Source of the DNA: JAMIFV01 sp035906055
Lineage (GTDB): Bacteria; Pseudomonadota; Alphaproteobacteria; Rickettsiales; JABCZZ01
Assembly (NCBI GenBank): GCA_035906055.1
Contig: JAMIFV010000030.1
Coordinates: 1-64,000 of the forward strand
Reading direction: 5' to 3'
Length of the DNA stretch: 64,000 bases
Shown here piece after piece: positions 33,746 through 41,570 of the stretch. The translations under genes were made by a program, and so were the position numbers. Each line of letters opens with the position of its first letter. The first letter of the stretch is position 1. Under the pieces are notes generated by a model. It was given only the letters and a program-made list of their open reading frames with translations. It made no database searches and was not told the DNA's origin.

Positions 33746-33758
33746 CTTTTTGATAATT

Positions 33759-33791
33759 ATCCTGCGCGAAAGCGCAGGATCCATCAGGCAG
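33759..33791. repeat. 33-bp palindromic direct repeat, left copy
   Basis: Hairpin ATCCTGCGC-GAAA-GCGCAGGAT plus CCATCAGGCAG. An exact 33-base copy lies at 34141-34173, so the two bracket the GIY-YIG gene. A related but variant hairpin is at 53274-53314. Confidence 0.85.
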
Positions 33792-33796
33792 TAGGA

Positions 33797-34195
33797 ATGG
33801 AAAAGCAGTTTTACGTATATATCCTTGCAAGCGGCATACACGGTACGCTCTATATTGGCGTCACTTCGCATCTCATAGGCCGTATCTGGCAGCATAAAAA
33901 TAAAGTCGCTCAGGGCTTCACTGCACAGTATAGTGTCGATAAGCTTGTGTATTTCGAAGTTCATGCCAGCGCCGAAGAGGCTATCCGCCGGGAAAAGCGC
34001 CTGAAATTCTGGCAGCGCCAGTGGAAGATTGATTTGATTGAAAAAACCAATCCGCAATGGCATGACCGTTATGACGAAATATGTGGGTTGATGGATCCTG
34101 CGGTCAGGCCGCAGGATGACATTCTGCCCCATGCTCCGTCATCCTGCGCGAAAGCGCAGGATCCATCAGGCAGCAGGGCAGGCACGTATGACTAA
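33797..34195 (+). CDS. GIY-YIG nuclease, repeat-encoded C-terminal tail
   Basis: A 132-aa protein with a single GIY-YIG domain (residues 6-95): FYVYILAS and LYIGVTSHLIGRIWQHK form the two core strands and catalytic Arg. EEAIRREKRLKFWQR and DLIEKTNPQW match small UPF0213/YhbQ-type and selfish nucleases. The last 30 or so residues (DPAVRPQDDILPH onward) are translated from two palindromic repeats, not from nuclease sequence. It interrupts murB-ddl and is bracketed by exact 33-bp repeats. The stop overlaps the ddl start. It could be a domesticated or mobile nuclease. Confidence 0.83.
   Translation: MEKQFYVYILASGIHGTLYIGVTSHLIGRIWQHKNKVAQGFTAQYSVDKLVYFEVHASAEEAIRREKRLKFWQRQWKIDLIEKTNPQWHDRYDEICGLMDPAVRPQDDILPHAPSSCAKAQDPSGSRAGTYD
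34094..34120. repeat. REP-like hairpin inside the GIY-YIG gene
   Basis: The hairpin ATCCTGCGGTCA-GGCCGCAGGAT followed by GAC encodes DPAVRPQDD in frame. A one-base variant (26 of 27 identical) lies at 47110-47136 inside the TrmJ-like gene, where it encodes DPAVKPQDD. Confidence 0.8.
34141..34173. repeat. 33-bp palindromic direct repeat, right copy
   Basis: Identical over 33 bases to 33759-33791. It lies within the last codons of the GIY-YIG frame and 15 bases before the ddl start, so it separates ddl from its normal upstream neighbour. Confidence 0.85.
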
Positions 34196-35102
34196 GCAGA
34201 AACATGTGGTGGTATTACTGGGGGGGATTTCCGCCGAGCGCGAGGTTTCGCTGGTAAGCGGCGCATCCGTTGCCAAAGGCCTTGAAGCGTCCGGTTATAG
34301 GGTCACCACGCTGGATGCGGGTGCGGACATCGCCGAGAAACTCGTAAAACTCAAACCCGATGTGGTGTTCAACGCGCTGCATGGCCGCTACGGCGAAGAC
34401 GGCTGCGTGCAGGGCGTGCTGGAGTTGCTCAAAATTCCCTATACCCATTCCGGCGTGATGGCGTCGGCGCTGGCCATGAACAAGGCCATGGCGCGCAAAG
34501 TGTTCCGCCTTGCGGGCCTGCGCGTGGCCGAGGGCAGGGTGGCGCACAAGGACGAGTTGATGGGCAAAGACCCCATGAAGCGCCCCTATGTGGTAAAGCC
34601 CGTGAGTGAAGGCTCCAGCGTGGGCGTGCGCATTTTTCATGCAGGCGATAATTTCTTCTTCAGCCCGGATAACTGGCCTTACGGCGAGGAAGTGCTGGTG
34701 GAGCAATATATACCGGGGCGGGAAGTGACCGTGGCGGTGATGGACGGCAAGGCCATAGGGGCAACCGAGCTTCAGGTGACTTCCGGCTTCTATGATTACG
34801 AAAATAAATATACGGCTGGCAAGACCACCCATATCTGCCCCGCGCCGCTGCCCAAAGCGAAGTATGACGAAGTGCTGCAGATGGCGCTTGACGCTCATCT
34901 GGCGCTGGGTTGCAGGGGGCTTTCACGTTCGGACTTCCGCTATGACGACACTGGCGGTGAAGGTGTGTTTTACATACTTGAGGTGAATACCCAGCCGGGC
35001 ATGACGCCACTTTCCCTTGCACCAGAAATTGCAAATTCGATCGGAATAGGGTTTAATGAGCTGGTTGACCGTATGATAAAATCAGCCCGTCTGGGAGAAT
35101 AA
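34188..35102 (+). CDS. ddl: D-alanine--D-alanine ligase
   Basis: A 304-aa ATP-grasp ligase that makes D-Ala-D-Ala for MurF. Blocks are VVLLGGISAEREVSLVSG, FNALHGRYGEDGCVQGVLE, PYTHSGVMASALAMNK, VVKPVSEGSSVGV and FYILEVNTQPGMTPLSL. The true start is ATG 34188, because the frame upstream is repeat sequence. It overlaps the end of the GIY-YIG gene. Confidence 0.96.
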   Translation: MTKQKHVVVLLGGISAEREVSLVSGASVAKGLEASGYRVTTLDAGADIAEKLVKLKPDVVFNALHGRYGEDGCVQGVLELLKIPYTHSGVMASALAMNKAMARKVFRLAGLRVAEGRVAHKDELMGKDPMKRPYVVKPVSEGSSVGVRIFHAGDNFFFSPDNWPYGEEVLVEQYIPGREVTVAVMDGKAIGATELQVTSGFYDYENKYTAGKTTHICPAPLPKAKYDEVLQMALDAHLALGCRGLSRSDFRYDDTGGEGVFYILEVNTQPGMTPLSLAPEIANSIGIGFNELVDRMIKSARLGE

Positions 35103-35107
35103 TAAAC

Positions 35108-35980
35108 GTGGCCAGGAATACTAAACTCACACCAAGGCAAAAACAGGGGAACGCTACGCGCCGCAAACGCGCGGTGCGCAAATGGTTCAACGTGACCACG
35201 CGCAGGCTTACGCTGGTCGGTGTTGTGGGGCTTGCGCTTGGCGCTACCGCTGGCGGATGGTGGTTCCTGCATTCCGGCAAGCTGGGGCAGGCCATGGAAG
35301 CTGCTTGCGTATCCGTGTGGAAACAGACCGCTGCGCTTGGCTTCCAGGTGCGCGATGTCTATCTGGAGGGCCGCAGCTTCACCCCGGTTGCCGATGTACG
35401 CAAGGCAATGGGCGTAAAAGCGGGCGATCCCATTCTGGCGCTGTCGCTGCCTGAAATGCGCGAAAAGCTCGAAGCGATCCCCCGCGTGAAATATGCCGAA
35501 GTGGCGCGCGTGCTGCCTGACCGCCTGCATGTGAAGCTGGTGGAGCGCTCTCCCGCAGCCGTATGGCAGAATAACGGCAAGCTCAAGCTGATCGATATTG
35601 ACGGCGCGGCGATGGAATATGCTGACCTCAGGAAATATCCCGAACTCATAGTGCTGGTGGGCGAAGATGCGCCCGGCCATGCGCATGATTTGCTCACGCT
35701 GCTGGCGACGCAGCCTGAAATGTATAAGCAGGTGGCCGCCGCCGTGCGCGTGGGCGAACGCCGCTGGAACATCCAGTTCAAGAATGGCATGGAACTGAAG
35801 CTGCCGGAAGCCAAGGCTGACCTGGCCTGGACCAATTTCGCCGGCATTGAGCAGAAGCACCACGTGCTTTCACGCCCGGTGGTGTATGTGGATATGCGCC
35901 TTGACGACCGCGTGTTCATCAAGAGCCAGCCTGCCCCCGAAGAAGTGAAAAAAGACGGCGTCAGGAAAAGCGAAACGTAG
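35108..35980 (+). CDS. ftsQ: Cell division protein FtsQ
   Basis: A 290-aa bitopic divisome protein. It has a basic cytoplasmic N-terminus (residues 1-33), one membrane segment (about 36-58) and a POTRA domain (FQVRDVYLEGRSFTPVADVR to ERSPAAVWQ). The following beta domain begins at LKLIDIDGAAMEY. FtsQ links FtsL/FtsB to the division machinery. GTG 35108 lies five bases after ddl. Confidence 0.92.
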   Translation: MARNTKLTPRQKQGNATRRKRAVRKWFNVTTRRLTLVGVVGLALGATAGGWWFLHSGKLGQAMEAACVSVWKQTAALGFQVRDVYLEGRSFTPVADVRKAMGVKAGDPILALSLPEMREKLEAIPRVKYAEVARVLPDRLHVKLVERSPAAVWQNNGKLKLIDIDGAAMEYADLRKYPELIVLVGEDAPGHAHDLLTLLATQPEMYKQVAAAVRVGERRWNIQFKNGMELKLPEAKADLAWTNFAGIEQKHHVLSRPVVYVDMRLDDRVFIKSQPAPEEVKKDGVRKSET

Positions 35981-36075
35981 GATCTGGCGAACCTGATTCC
36001 CTCTTGACGGTGGTGCGCAAAGCACTACACATTACCACAGCAAAAATTCTAACAGGCATTGTCGGACATCGGGTA

Positions 36076-37329
36076 ATGGCAAAGAAACACAGGAATTTTA
36101 CGGGTAGCATAGCCGTTCTGGATGTCGGAAGTTCCAAGGTGTCGTGCTTTATCGCGCGGCTGGAGGCAGACGGCAGCATCCATGTGACCGGCATCGGCCA
36201 TCAGCTTTCCAAGGGCATTCGCTCGGGTCAGGTGGTGGACACCGTAGAAGCCGAAACCTCCATTCTTTCCGCCGTGCACACCGCCGAGCAGATGTCGGGT
36301 GAAACCATCGAAAACGTAGTGGTAAGCCTTGCAGGGGCCGGTATTTCCTCACGCCACATCACCGTGGAGCTGGCTGTAGCAGGCGAAGGCGTGACCGAGC
36401 GCGACCTTGCCGACGTACAGGAAGAAGGCCTAGCCAGCCTCGCCAATGAAGGGGTGGAAGTGCTGCATTGCTTCCCGATCAGTTATACGCTGGATGATGT
36501 AAAAAATATCCGCGATCCGCGCGGCATGCTGGGCGAAAAGCTGGGCGCGGAACTGCATGCGATAGTTGCGCCCTCTATGCTCATCCGCAACATGACGCAG
36601 TGTCTTGGCCGCTGCCACCTGAACGTGGCGGAGTTCATCGCGTCGGCGTATGTGTCCGGCCTCGCGTCGCTGGAACCGGACGAAATGGAACTGGGCGTAA
36701 CCTTTGTGGATATGGGGGGCGGCACCACCAACCTTGCCGTGTTCGCGGGCGGCAAATGCCTGTATGCGGACTGTATCCCCATCGGCGGTTCGCATGTGAC
36801 GAGCGATCTTGCGCGCGGCCTTTCCACCAGCCTGAGCCATGCTGAGCGCCTGAAAACATTGCATGGCAGCGCCGTGCCTATAGCCTCGGATGATCAGGCA
36901 ATGGTAGACGTGCCCCAACTCGGCGAAGAAGATTCTGACGGCAACAACCTCATGCCGCGCTCCATGCTGGTGGGCATTATCCGCCCGCGCCTTGAGGAAG
37001 TGTTCGAGATTATCCGCAGCAAAGTGGAAGTGGCCGGGCTGGATGCCGTGGCAGGCCGCCGCGCCGTGCTGACCGGCGGCGCAAGCCAGCTCATCGGTGT
37101 GCGCGAACTGGCTACGCGCGTGCTGGGCAAGCAGGTTCGCCTCAGCAAGCCGCGCGTGCTCAGCGGTCTTGCCGAGGCAGTGAGCGGGCCTGCATTCTCC
37201 ACCTCTATCGGTATGCTGGAATATGCGCGCAGGCGTTCGCTGGAGCGCCAGTCCGTGCTTTCATCCCGTAATGCGATCATGCCTGTATCGCTTTCGCGGC
37301 TGGCCCGCTGGTTCAGGGAGAATTTTTAA
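36076..37329 (+). CDS. ftsA: Cell division protein FtsA
   Basis: A 417-aa actin-like protein that tethers FtsZ to the membrane. The phosphate-1 block is SIAVLDVGSSKVSCFIA, the phosphate-2 block is FVDMGGGTTNLAVF and the adenosine region is VLTGGASQLIGV. The C-terminal amphipathic membrane helix is SLSRLARWFREN. Start ATG 36076 is preferred. Upstream in-frame starts would add 24 unconserved residues. ftsZ, the usual next gene, is missing here. Confidence 0.95.
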   Translation: MAKKHRNFTGSIAVLDVGSSKVSCFIARLEADGSIHVTGIGHQLSKGIRSGQVVDTVEAETSILSAVHTAEQMSGETIENVVVSLAGAGISSRHITVELAVAGEGVTERDLADVQEEGLASLANEGVEVLHCFPISYTLDDVKNIRDPRGMLGEKLGAELHAIVAPSMLIRNMTQCLGRCHLNVAEFIASAYVSGLASLEPDEMELGVTFVDMGGGTTNLAVFAGGKCLYADCIPIGGSHVTSDLARGLSTSLSHAERLKTLHGSAVPIASDDQAMVDVPQLGEEDSDGNNLMPRSMLVGIIRPRLEEVFEIIRSKVEVAGLDAVAGRRAVLTGGASQLIGVRELATRVLGKQVRLSKPRVLSGLAEAVSGPAFSTSIGMLEYARRRSLERQSVLSSRNAIMPVSLSRLARWFRENF

Positions 37330-37339
37330 AATTACTCTT

Positions 37340-37546
37340 TTGTCATTCCGTACACGCGGCCAGCAGGCCGCACGATACGGAATCCATCATGCATCCGCAC
37401 AGAAGATGAGTGGCGCGGCAGTAGGCGCGCCGTGTGTGAGGGCTATCCCACGGCAGGTCTGCTGACCTGCCACGTATCTTCATTGCGCAGGAAAGATGGA
37501 TTCCGGATAAGTTCGCCATCTGGCTCACTTTCCGGAATGACAAGAT
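37340..37546. repeat. Cluster of REP-like hairpins after ftsA
   Basis: Three hairpins fill this 230-base gap. One at about 37343-37384 has ATTCCGTA/TACGGAAT outer arms and GCGGCC-AGCA-GGCCGC inside. One at 37452-37471 is GGCAGGTC-TGCT-GACCTGCC. One at about 37499-37540 has ATTCCGGA/TCCGGAAT outer arms. The first and last are in inverted orientation, each carrying TGTCATTCCG outside and GGAATCCATC inside, so the whole is a composite palindrome. No gene is visible. Confidence 0.75.
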
Positions 37547-37557
37547 TAAAGGACTAT

Positions 37558-38175
37558 TTAGCGCTGCGCGTTAGCAGCAGCGAGTTCGGCTTCTTTGGCT
37601 TGCGTAACCATACGCTCCTGAAAAGAAGCAGGAGGTTGCTGAGCGCGGCTGGTTTCAGGCGCAGGGTTAATGACTGGCGCTTCAGCCGCTGCCTGTACGC
37701 CGCCCTGTGCGGCCAGTTTCTGGCCTGCCTCTTCCTGCAGGCCTACCTTCTGCGCGATGGCTCTGGCAAGTTGCGGCGTCTTGGTAATGATCTTGTTGGC
37801 TGCGTTATCTACGACGCGAGGCAAAGGATTGCTTTCATCTGTTGCTGCGCCATAAACACTGCCAGCAGTGGCGCTGCAAACCGTGCCGATGAACGAACCG
37901 GCCGCCGCACCGACAGTGCCAACAAACGCTACTGCCTGCACCGTGAGCGCGGGAAGGCCGTTGGCTAATATCTGTGCGCCTGCACCTGCCATTCCCGCCA
38001 GGCCAGCTCCCTCAATAGTGGAACTGATGATACCAAGCGCGCCCAGTGTGGAAACAGCGCCCGCGACCATGAGCAGCGCAGCAACCCCTACGACAGCGCC
38101 AATGGCTGCCCCGTAAAGGAAGCCCTTAGCCCCGAAGGATTTCGCGTGCTTGGTTGCGTTTTGCCACATGCTCAT
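37558..38175 (-). CDS. Glycine-zipper-like membrane protein 1
   Basis: 205 aa, rich in Gly and Ala. Long hydrophobic stretches with GxxxG-like spacing span about 15-115 (GFLYGAAIGAVVGVAALLMV and onward). A soluble tail of about 90 residues ends PPASFQERMVTQAKEAELAA. The nearby genes at 38280-38720 and 38736-39128 have the same design and a similar FQ-containing tail. I recognise no precise family. Membrane insertion is inferred. Confidence 0.62.
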   Translation of the reverse strand: MSMWQNATKHAKSFGAKGFLYGAAIGAVVGVAALLMVAGAVSTLGALGIISSTIEGAGLAGMAGAGAQILANGLPALTVQAVAFVGTVGAAAGSFIGTVCSATAGSVYGAATDESNPLPRVVDNAANKIITKTPQLARAIAQKVGLQEEAGQKLAAQGGVQAAAEAPVINPAPETSRAQQPPASFQERMVTQAKEAELAAANAQR

Positions 38176-38279
38176 AGGTAAGCCATCAGTATCTCTGGGT
38201 TCGCAGTATAGTTCGCCGCCAAGTCTTTGTATTGTGAACTTTTAGTGACAATTGCGTGCAGGTGAGTAAAAGGGTGTAT

Positions 38280-38720
38280 TTATAACCCCCTGTATTCACC
38301 ATTTCTTTTTGCTTCGCGGGCCTGGCGCAGCCTGTCCTGAAACAGGCCGGAAGTCTCTTCCGGCATGGCCATTGTCTGTTCCTGCGACAAACTCCGGCTT
38401 ACCGCCTGAGCGGGTGCACGATCGCTCATTTCAGAGAATTTTCTCTGGTCGCTTTCCGGTGAGTGGCCTGCGCTTTTAAGTGCGCCGTAGATAAGCCCGC
38501 CCAGCGCGCCGATAGCGGCGCCCGCTAAAAGACCCGCTGCCGCACCGGCTATGCCAAGCGTTGCCGCAGCACCAAACGGGCCAAGGATGAACGTGTTAAA
38601 TACAAATTGCGGCTCAAGCATGGTGAGCGCAACCACTGCACCGGCAGCGGCACCGGCAACCATGCCCCACTTGCCGCCTTTGAACATGCCGTCCACTGTT
38701 TTATCGCGTGTCTCGCTCAT
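38280..38720 (-). CDS. Glycine-zipper-like membrane protein 2
   Basis: 146 aa with an Ala/Gly-rich hydrophobic core (residues 14-85, with WGMVAGAAAGAVVALTML and AAAGLLAGAAIGALGG). A polar tail follows, ending SGLFQDRLRQAREAKRNGEY. It parallels its two neighbours in layout and tail motif and lies 15 bases downstream of the third member on the same strand. Function unknown. Confidence 0.62.
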   Translation of the reverse strand: MSETRDKTVDGMFKGGKWGMVAGAAAGAVVALTMLEPQFVFNTFILGPFGAAATLGIAGAAAGLLAGAAIGALGGLIYGALKSAGHSPESDQRKFSEMSDRAPAQAVSRSLSQEQTMAMPEETSGLFQDRLRQAREAKRNGEYRGL

Positions 38721-38735
38721 GGGCGTCGCCGGGGG

Positions 38736-39128
38736 TTATCTCTGGAAGGTTGTGGCATTTGCGCGTGATTCGTTCACCATGGTCTGGAAGCGTGAGGAAG
38801 CGGGGCCATCCTGCGCTGCTCCCTGTGCGGGAACTGGTTCCCTTGCAGGCGCCTGCTGCACGATCACGGTTTTTTCCTTAGGTTCATCGGTAACCGCGCC
38901 AAAAAGGCCGCCTATCGCCCCGCCAAGCAATCCACCTTCAATAGCATATCCGGCACCGGTGATGGCAGCGCCCGCTAACGCACTCATCGCAATAATGCCT
39001 ACTGCGCCCGGAGCCAGTGCCGCCGCGACCAATCCTGCGGTTACCCCGCCGATGACTGCGCCTGCCACTGCGCCTACTTTAGCAAGCCAGCTTGCACCTG
39101 CTTTTGCTTTATCCCACGCACGGCTCAT
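38736..39128 (-). CDS. Glycine-zipper-like membrane protein 3
   Basis: 130 aa from ATG 39128, preceded by GGAGAG. The hydrophobic, Gly/Ala-rich core spans about 15-80 (KVGAVAGAVIGGVTAGLVAA and following). The tail contains SSRFQTMVNESRANATTFQR. It is the first gene of the minus-strand trio. Unknown function. Confidence 0.62.
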   Translation of the reverse strand: MSRAWDKAKAGASWLAKVGAVAGAVIGGVTAGLVAAALAPGAVGIIAMSALAGAAITGAGYAIEGGLLGGAIGGLFGAVTDEPKEKTVIVQQAPAREPVPAQGAAQDGPASSRFQTMVNESRANATTFQR

Positions 39129-39226
39129 ATGTCTCTCCACTGCCAGAATGCTTCATGATAGCATATTTAGATGCTACCACGGTTTTAAGTCACTGTAACA
39201 TTAAGATTTTATGACAGAATAAGGGC

Positions 39227-39778
39227 TTATGGGCGGATCTCAATCGTAGCCCCGTCGGGCACCAGCCGCCAGATTTCTTCTATTTCCTCGTTGGTTACGG
39301 CGATGCAGCCGAAGGTCCAGTCCTTGGGGCGCGGGCGGGTGCCATAATCATCCGGAAGCCCGTGGATCATGATATAGTCACCCGGTTGAACGCCCATTAT
39401 ACGAGCCTGCTCTATATCTTGTTCATTGGGGTAGGAGATTTTAAGCGAAAGATGATACATGCTATCGGATTTTCTGCTGATAATCCGGTAATTCCCTTCA
39501 GGCGTTTTGTTGTCGCCCTGCTGGCGTTTGGCGCCAACAGGATTCCTGCCAAGGCTTACGTTATATTCACGAATGACTTTATTGTTACTGTAGAGCTGCA
39601 TCTTGCGTTTGCTTTTTTCCACCAGAATATAATCTGTAGTTACCTTCTGGATAAGCGTGCCCCTTGCGGATTCCACATCAATCGACGGTATATCTTCTGG
39701 TTTCTTTACTGGTTCAACCGGAGGGCTGCAATTAACGAGAAACAGCAGGATGAATACAGCAACATAACGCATGTTCAC
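39227..39778 (-). CDS. L,D-transpeptidase (YkuD family) lipoprotein
   Basis: About 183 aa with a short lipoprotein-type signal ending LVNC (Cys17). The YkuD domain has IMIHGLP (His139) and the catalytic Cys158 in DWTFGCIAVTNEEI. Such enzymes form 3-3 cross-links in peptidoglycan or attach proteins to it. The product is short, so it is a minimal catalytic domain. The GTG start overlaps the cimA stop; ATG 39772 is a close alternative. Confidence 0.88.
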   Translation of the reverse strand: MNMRYVAVFILLFLVNCSPPVEPVKKPEDIPSIDVESARGTLIQKVTTDYILVEKSKRKMQLYSNNKVIREYNVSLGRNPVGAKRQQGDNKTPEGNYRIISRKSDSMYHLSLKISYPNEQDIEQARIMGVQPGDYIMIHGLPDDYGTRPRPKDWTFGCIAVTNEEIEEIWRLVPDGATIEIRP

Positions 39779-41352
39779 TCACGCATCAGCCTGTAGGTGA
39801 TGGAGTCGTGCAGCGCGTTGAACGACGCGTCGATGATGTTGGCGGAAACACCCACCGTGTTCCACACATGGCCTTTGCCGTCGCGGCTTTCAATCATGAC
39901 GCGCGTAAGCGCCCTTGTGGCTTCCTGAGGGGTAAGGATGCGCACTTTAAAGTCGGTGAGGGTGATGTCTTTCACTTTAGGATATCTGCGCGCAAGCGCC
40001 TTGCGCAAGGCGGTGTCCAGCGCGTTTACGGGGCCGTTGCCTTCGGCCACCGTCATGATTTCTTCCTCTTCCACGTTCAGCTTGATGGTGGCTTCGGAAA
40101 CGGTGACGAGTTCGCGTTTGGCGTTCCAGCGGCGTTCGTCCAGCACGCGGAATTTTTGCAGTGCAAAAAACTCAGGAACCTTGCCGAGCATGCGGCGTGC
40201 GAGCAGCTCAAAACTGGCTTCTGCGCCTTCATAGGCATAGCCCTGCGCTTCGCGCTGTTTCACTTCGCTCACCAGTGCGGCGATGCCGGGATGGTCGCCT
40301 GCGAGCTTGATGCCAAGCTGGTGCAGGCGGTCGAGTATGTTGGATTTGCCTGCCTTGTCGGAAACAAGGATCGTGCGCTCATTGCCTACCAGCGCGGGGT
40401 TGATGTGCTCATAGCTGGTGGAGTCCTTCGCCATGGCGGAAACATGCAGGCCGCCCTTATGGGCGAATGCCGCGCTGCCTACATAGGCTGCGTGCTGGTT
40501 AGAAGTGCGGCCAAGGCGTTCGTCGAGCAGGCGCGAGATTTCAGTAAGGTGGGAGAGGTTCTCTTTGCTGATGCCGGTGGTGAAACCCATCTTCAGCATG
40601 AGGGTGGGGACGATGCTGACGAGGTTGGCGTTGCCGCAGCGCTCGCCCACGCCGTTAAGCGTGCCCTGCACATGGCGCACACCTGCGCGCACGGCGGCCA
40701 GCGAATTGGCGACTGCATTCTCCGTGTCGTTATGGCAGTGGATGCCAAGGTTCTTGCCCGGAATATGTTTGGTCACTTCGCGCACGATCGCGTCGATCTC
40801 ATGGGGCAATGAACCACCGTTCGTATCGCACAGCACCACCCAGCGCGCGCCTGCGTCATACGCGGCTCTGGCCACTTCCAGCGCATAAGCGGGATTGGAT
40901 TTATACCCGTCGAAAAAATGCTCGCAGTCGAACAATGCTTCGCGTTTTTTCTTGATCACATGCGCGATGCTCTCGCTCACCATGCGTATATTTTCCTTGA
41001 GGCTCACGCCCAGTGTTTTTTCTACCTGTATCGCGGAGGATTTCCCCACAAGGCAGATGGCCTCCGTGCCGCTGTCGAGCACGGCCTGCAGGCCGGGGTC
41101 GTTCTCGGCGCTGCGCCCGGAACGGCGCGTCATGCCGAATGCGGATAGCATCGCACGTTTGAGTTTGGGTGGATCGGCGAAGAATGCGTCGTCACCGGGA
41201 TTGGCGCCGGGCCAGCCGCCTTCGATGCCGTCTATGCCCAGTTTGTCGAGGGCGCGGGCGATAGCCTGTTTATCGGCCAGCGTGAAATCCACGCCGCGTG
41301 CCTGAGCGCCGTCACGCAGGGTGGAGTCATATAAATAAACGCGTTCCGTCAT
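39775..41352 (-). CDS. cimA: (R)-citramalate synthase
   Basis: 525 aa. It condenses pyruvate and acetyl-CoA to citramalate in the threonine-independent route to isoleucine. The HMGL-like barrel has YDSTLRDGAQARG, the metal-binding HCHND and LNGVGERCGNANL, followed by a LeuA-type regulatory C-terminal domain (about 400-525). The length and the ERCGNANL motif fit the CimA/LeuA-like group rather than 2-isopropylmalate synthase. It is the first gene of a two-gene unit with the L,D-transpeptidase. Confidence 0.9.
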   Translation of the reverse strand: MTERVYLYDSTLRDGAQARGVDFTLADKQAIARALDKLGIDGIEGGWPGANPGDDAFFADPPKLKRAMLSAFGMTRRSGRSAENDPGLQAVLDSGTEAICLVGKSSAIQVEKTLGVSLKENIRMVSESIAHVIKKKREALFDCEHFFDGYKSNPAYALEVARAAYDAGARWVVLCDTNGGSLPHEIDAIVREVTKHIPGKNLGIHCHNDTENAVANSLAAVRAGVRHVQGTLNGVGERCGNANLVSIVPTLMLKMGFTTGISKENLSHLTEISRLLDERLGRTSNQHAAYVGSAAFAHKGGLHVSAMAKDSTSYEHINPALVGNERTILVSDKAGKSNILDRLHQLGIKLAGDHPGIAALVSEVKQREAQGYAYEGAEASFELLARRMLGKVPEFFALQKFRVLDERRWNAKRELVTVSEATIKLNVEEEEIMTVAEGNGPVNALDTALRKALARRYPKVKDITLTDFKVRILTPQEATRALTRVMIESRDGKGHVWNTVGVSANIIDASFNALHDSITYRLMRE

Positions 41353-41570
41353 CGTTATAAAGTATCCATGAAGGGCGGGGTGGTCAAGCTTTCCTGCTTA
41401 AATTCAACGCCCTAAGACGGGCTTCCTACAGGCCTTGCCTTGCTGGTCACGTCGCGCGGATGCGTGTGGGTATAAGTGTAATATTGTTGTTTGTCATATG
41501 TTTGTTGCAGGGCGCTTGCAACTTTTCCGGTCAGGTGGGATAACGCTGTTTTCGCAGGCTGAACTCAGGA

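Noticed and set aside
38551..39198. A plus-strand frame of 215 codons opposite the glycine-zipper genes
   Set aside because: Pro/Ala/Ser-rich mirror of Gly/Ala-rich coding sequence; the minus-strand genes have start sites and consistent design.
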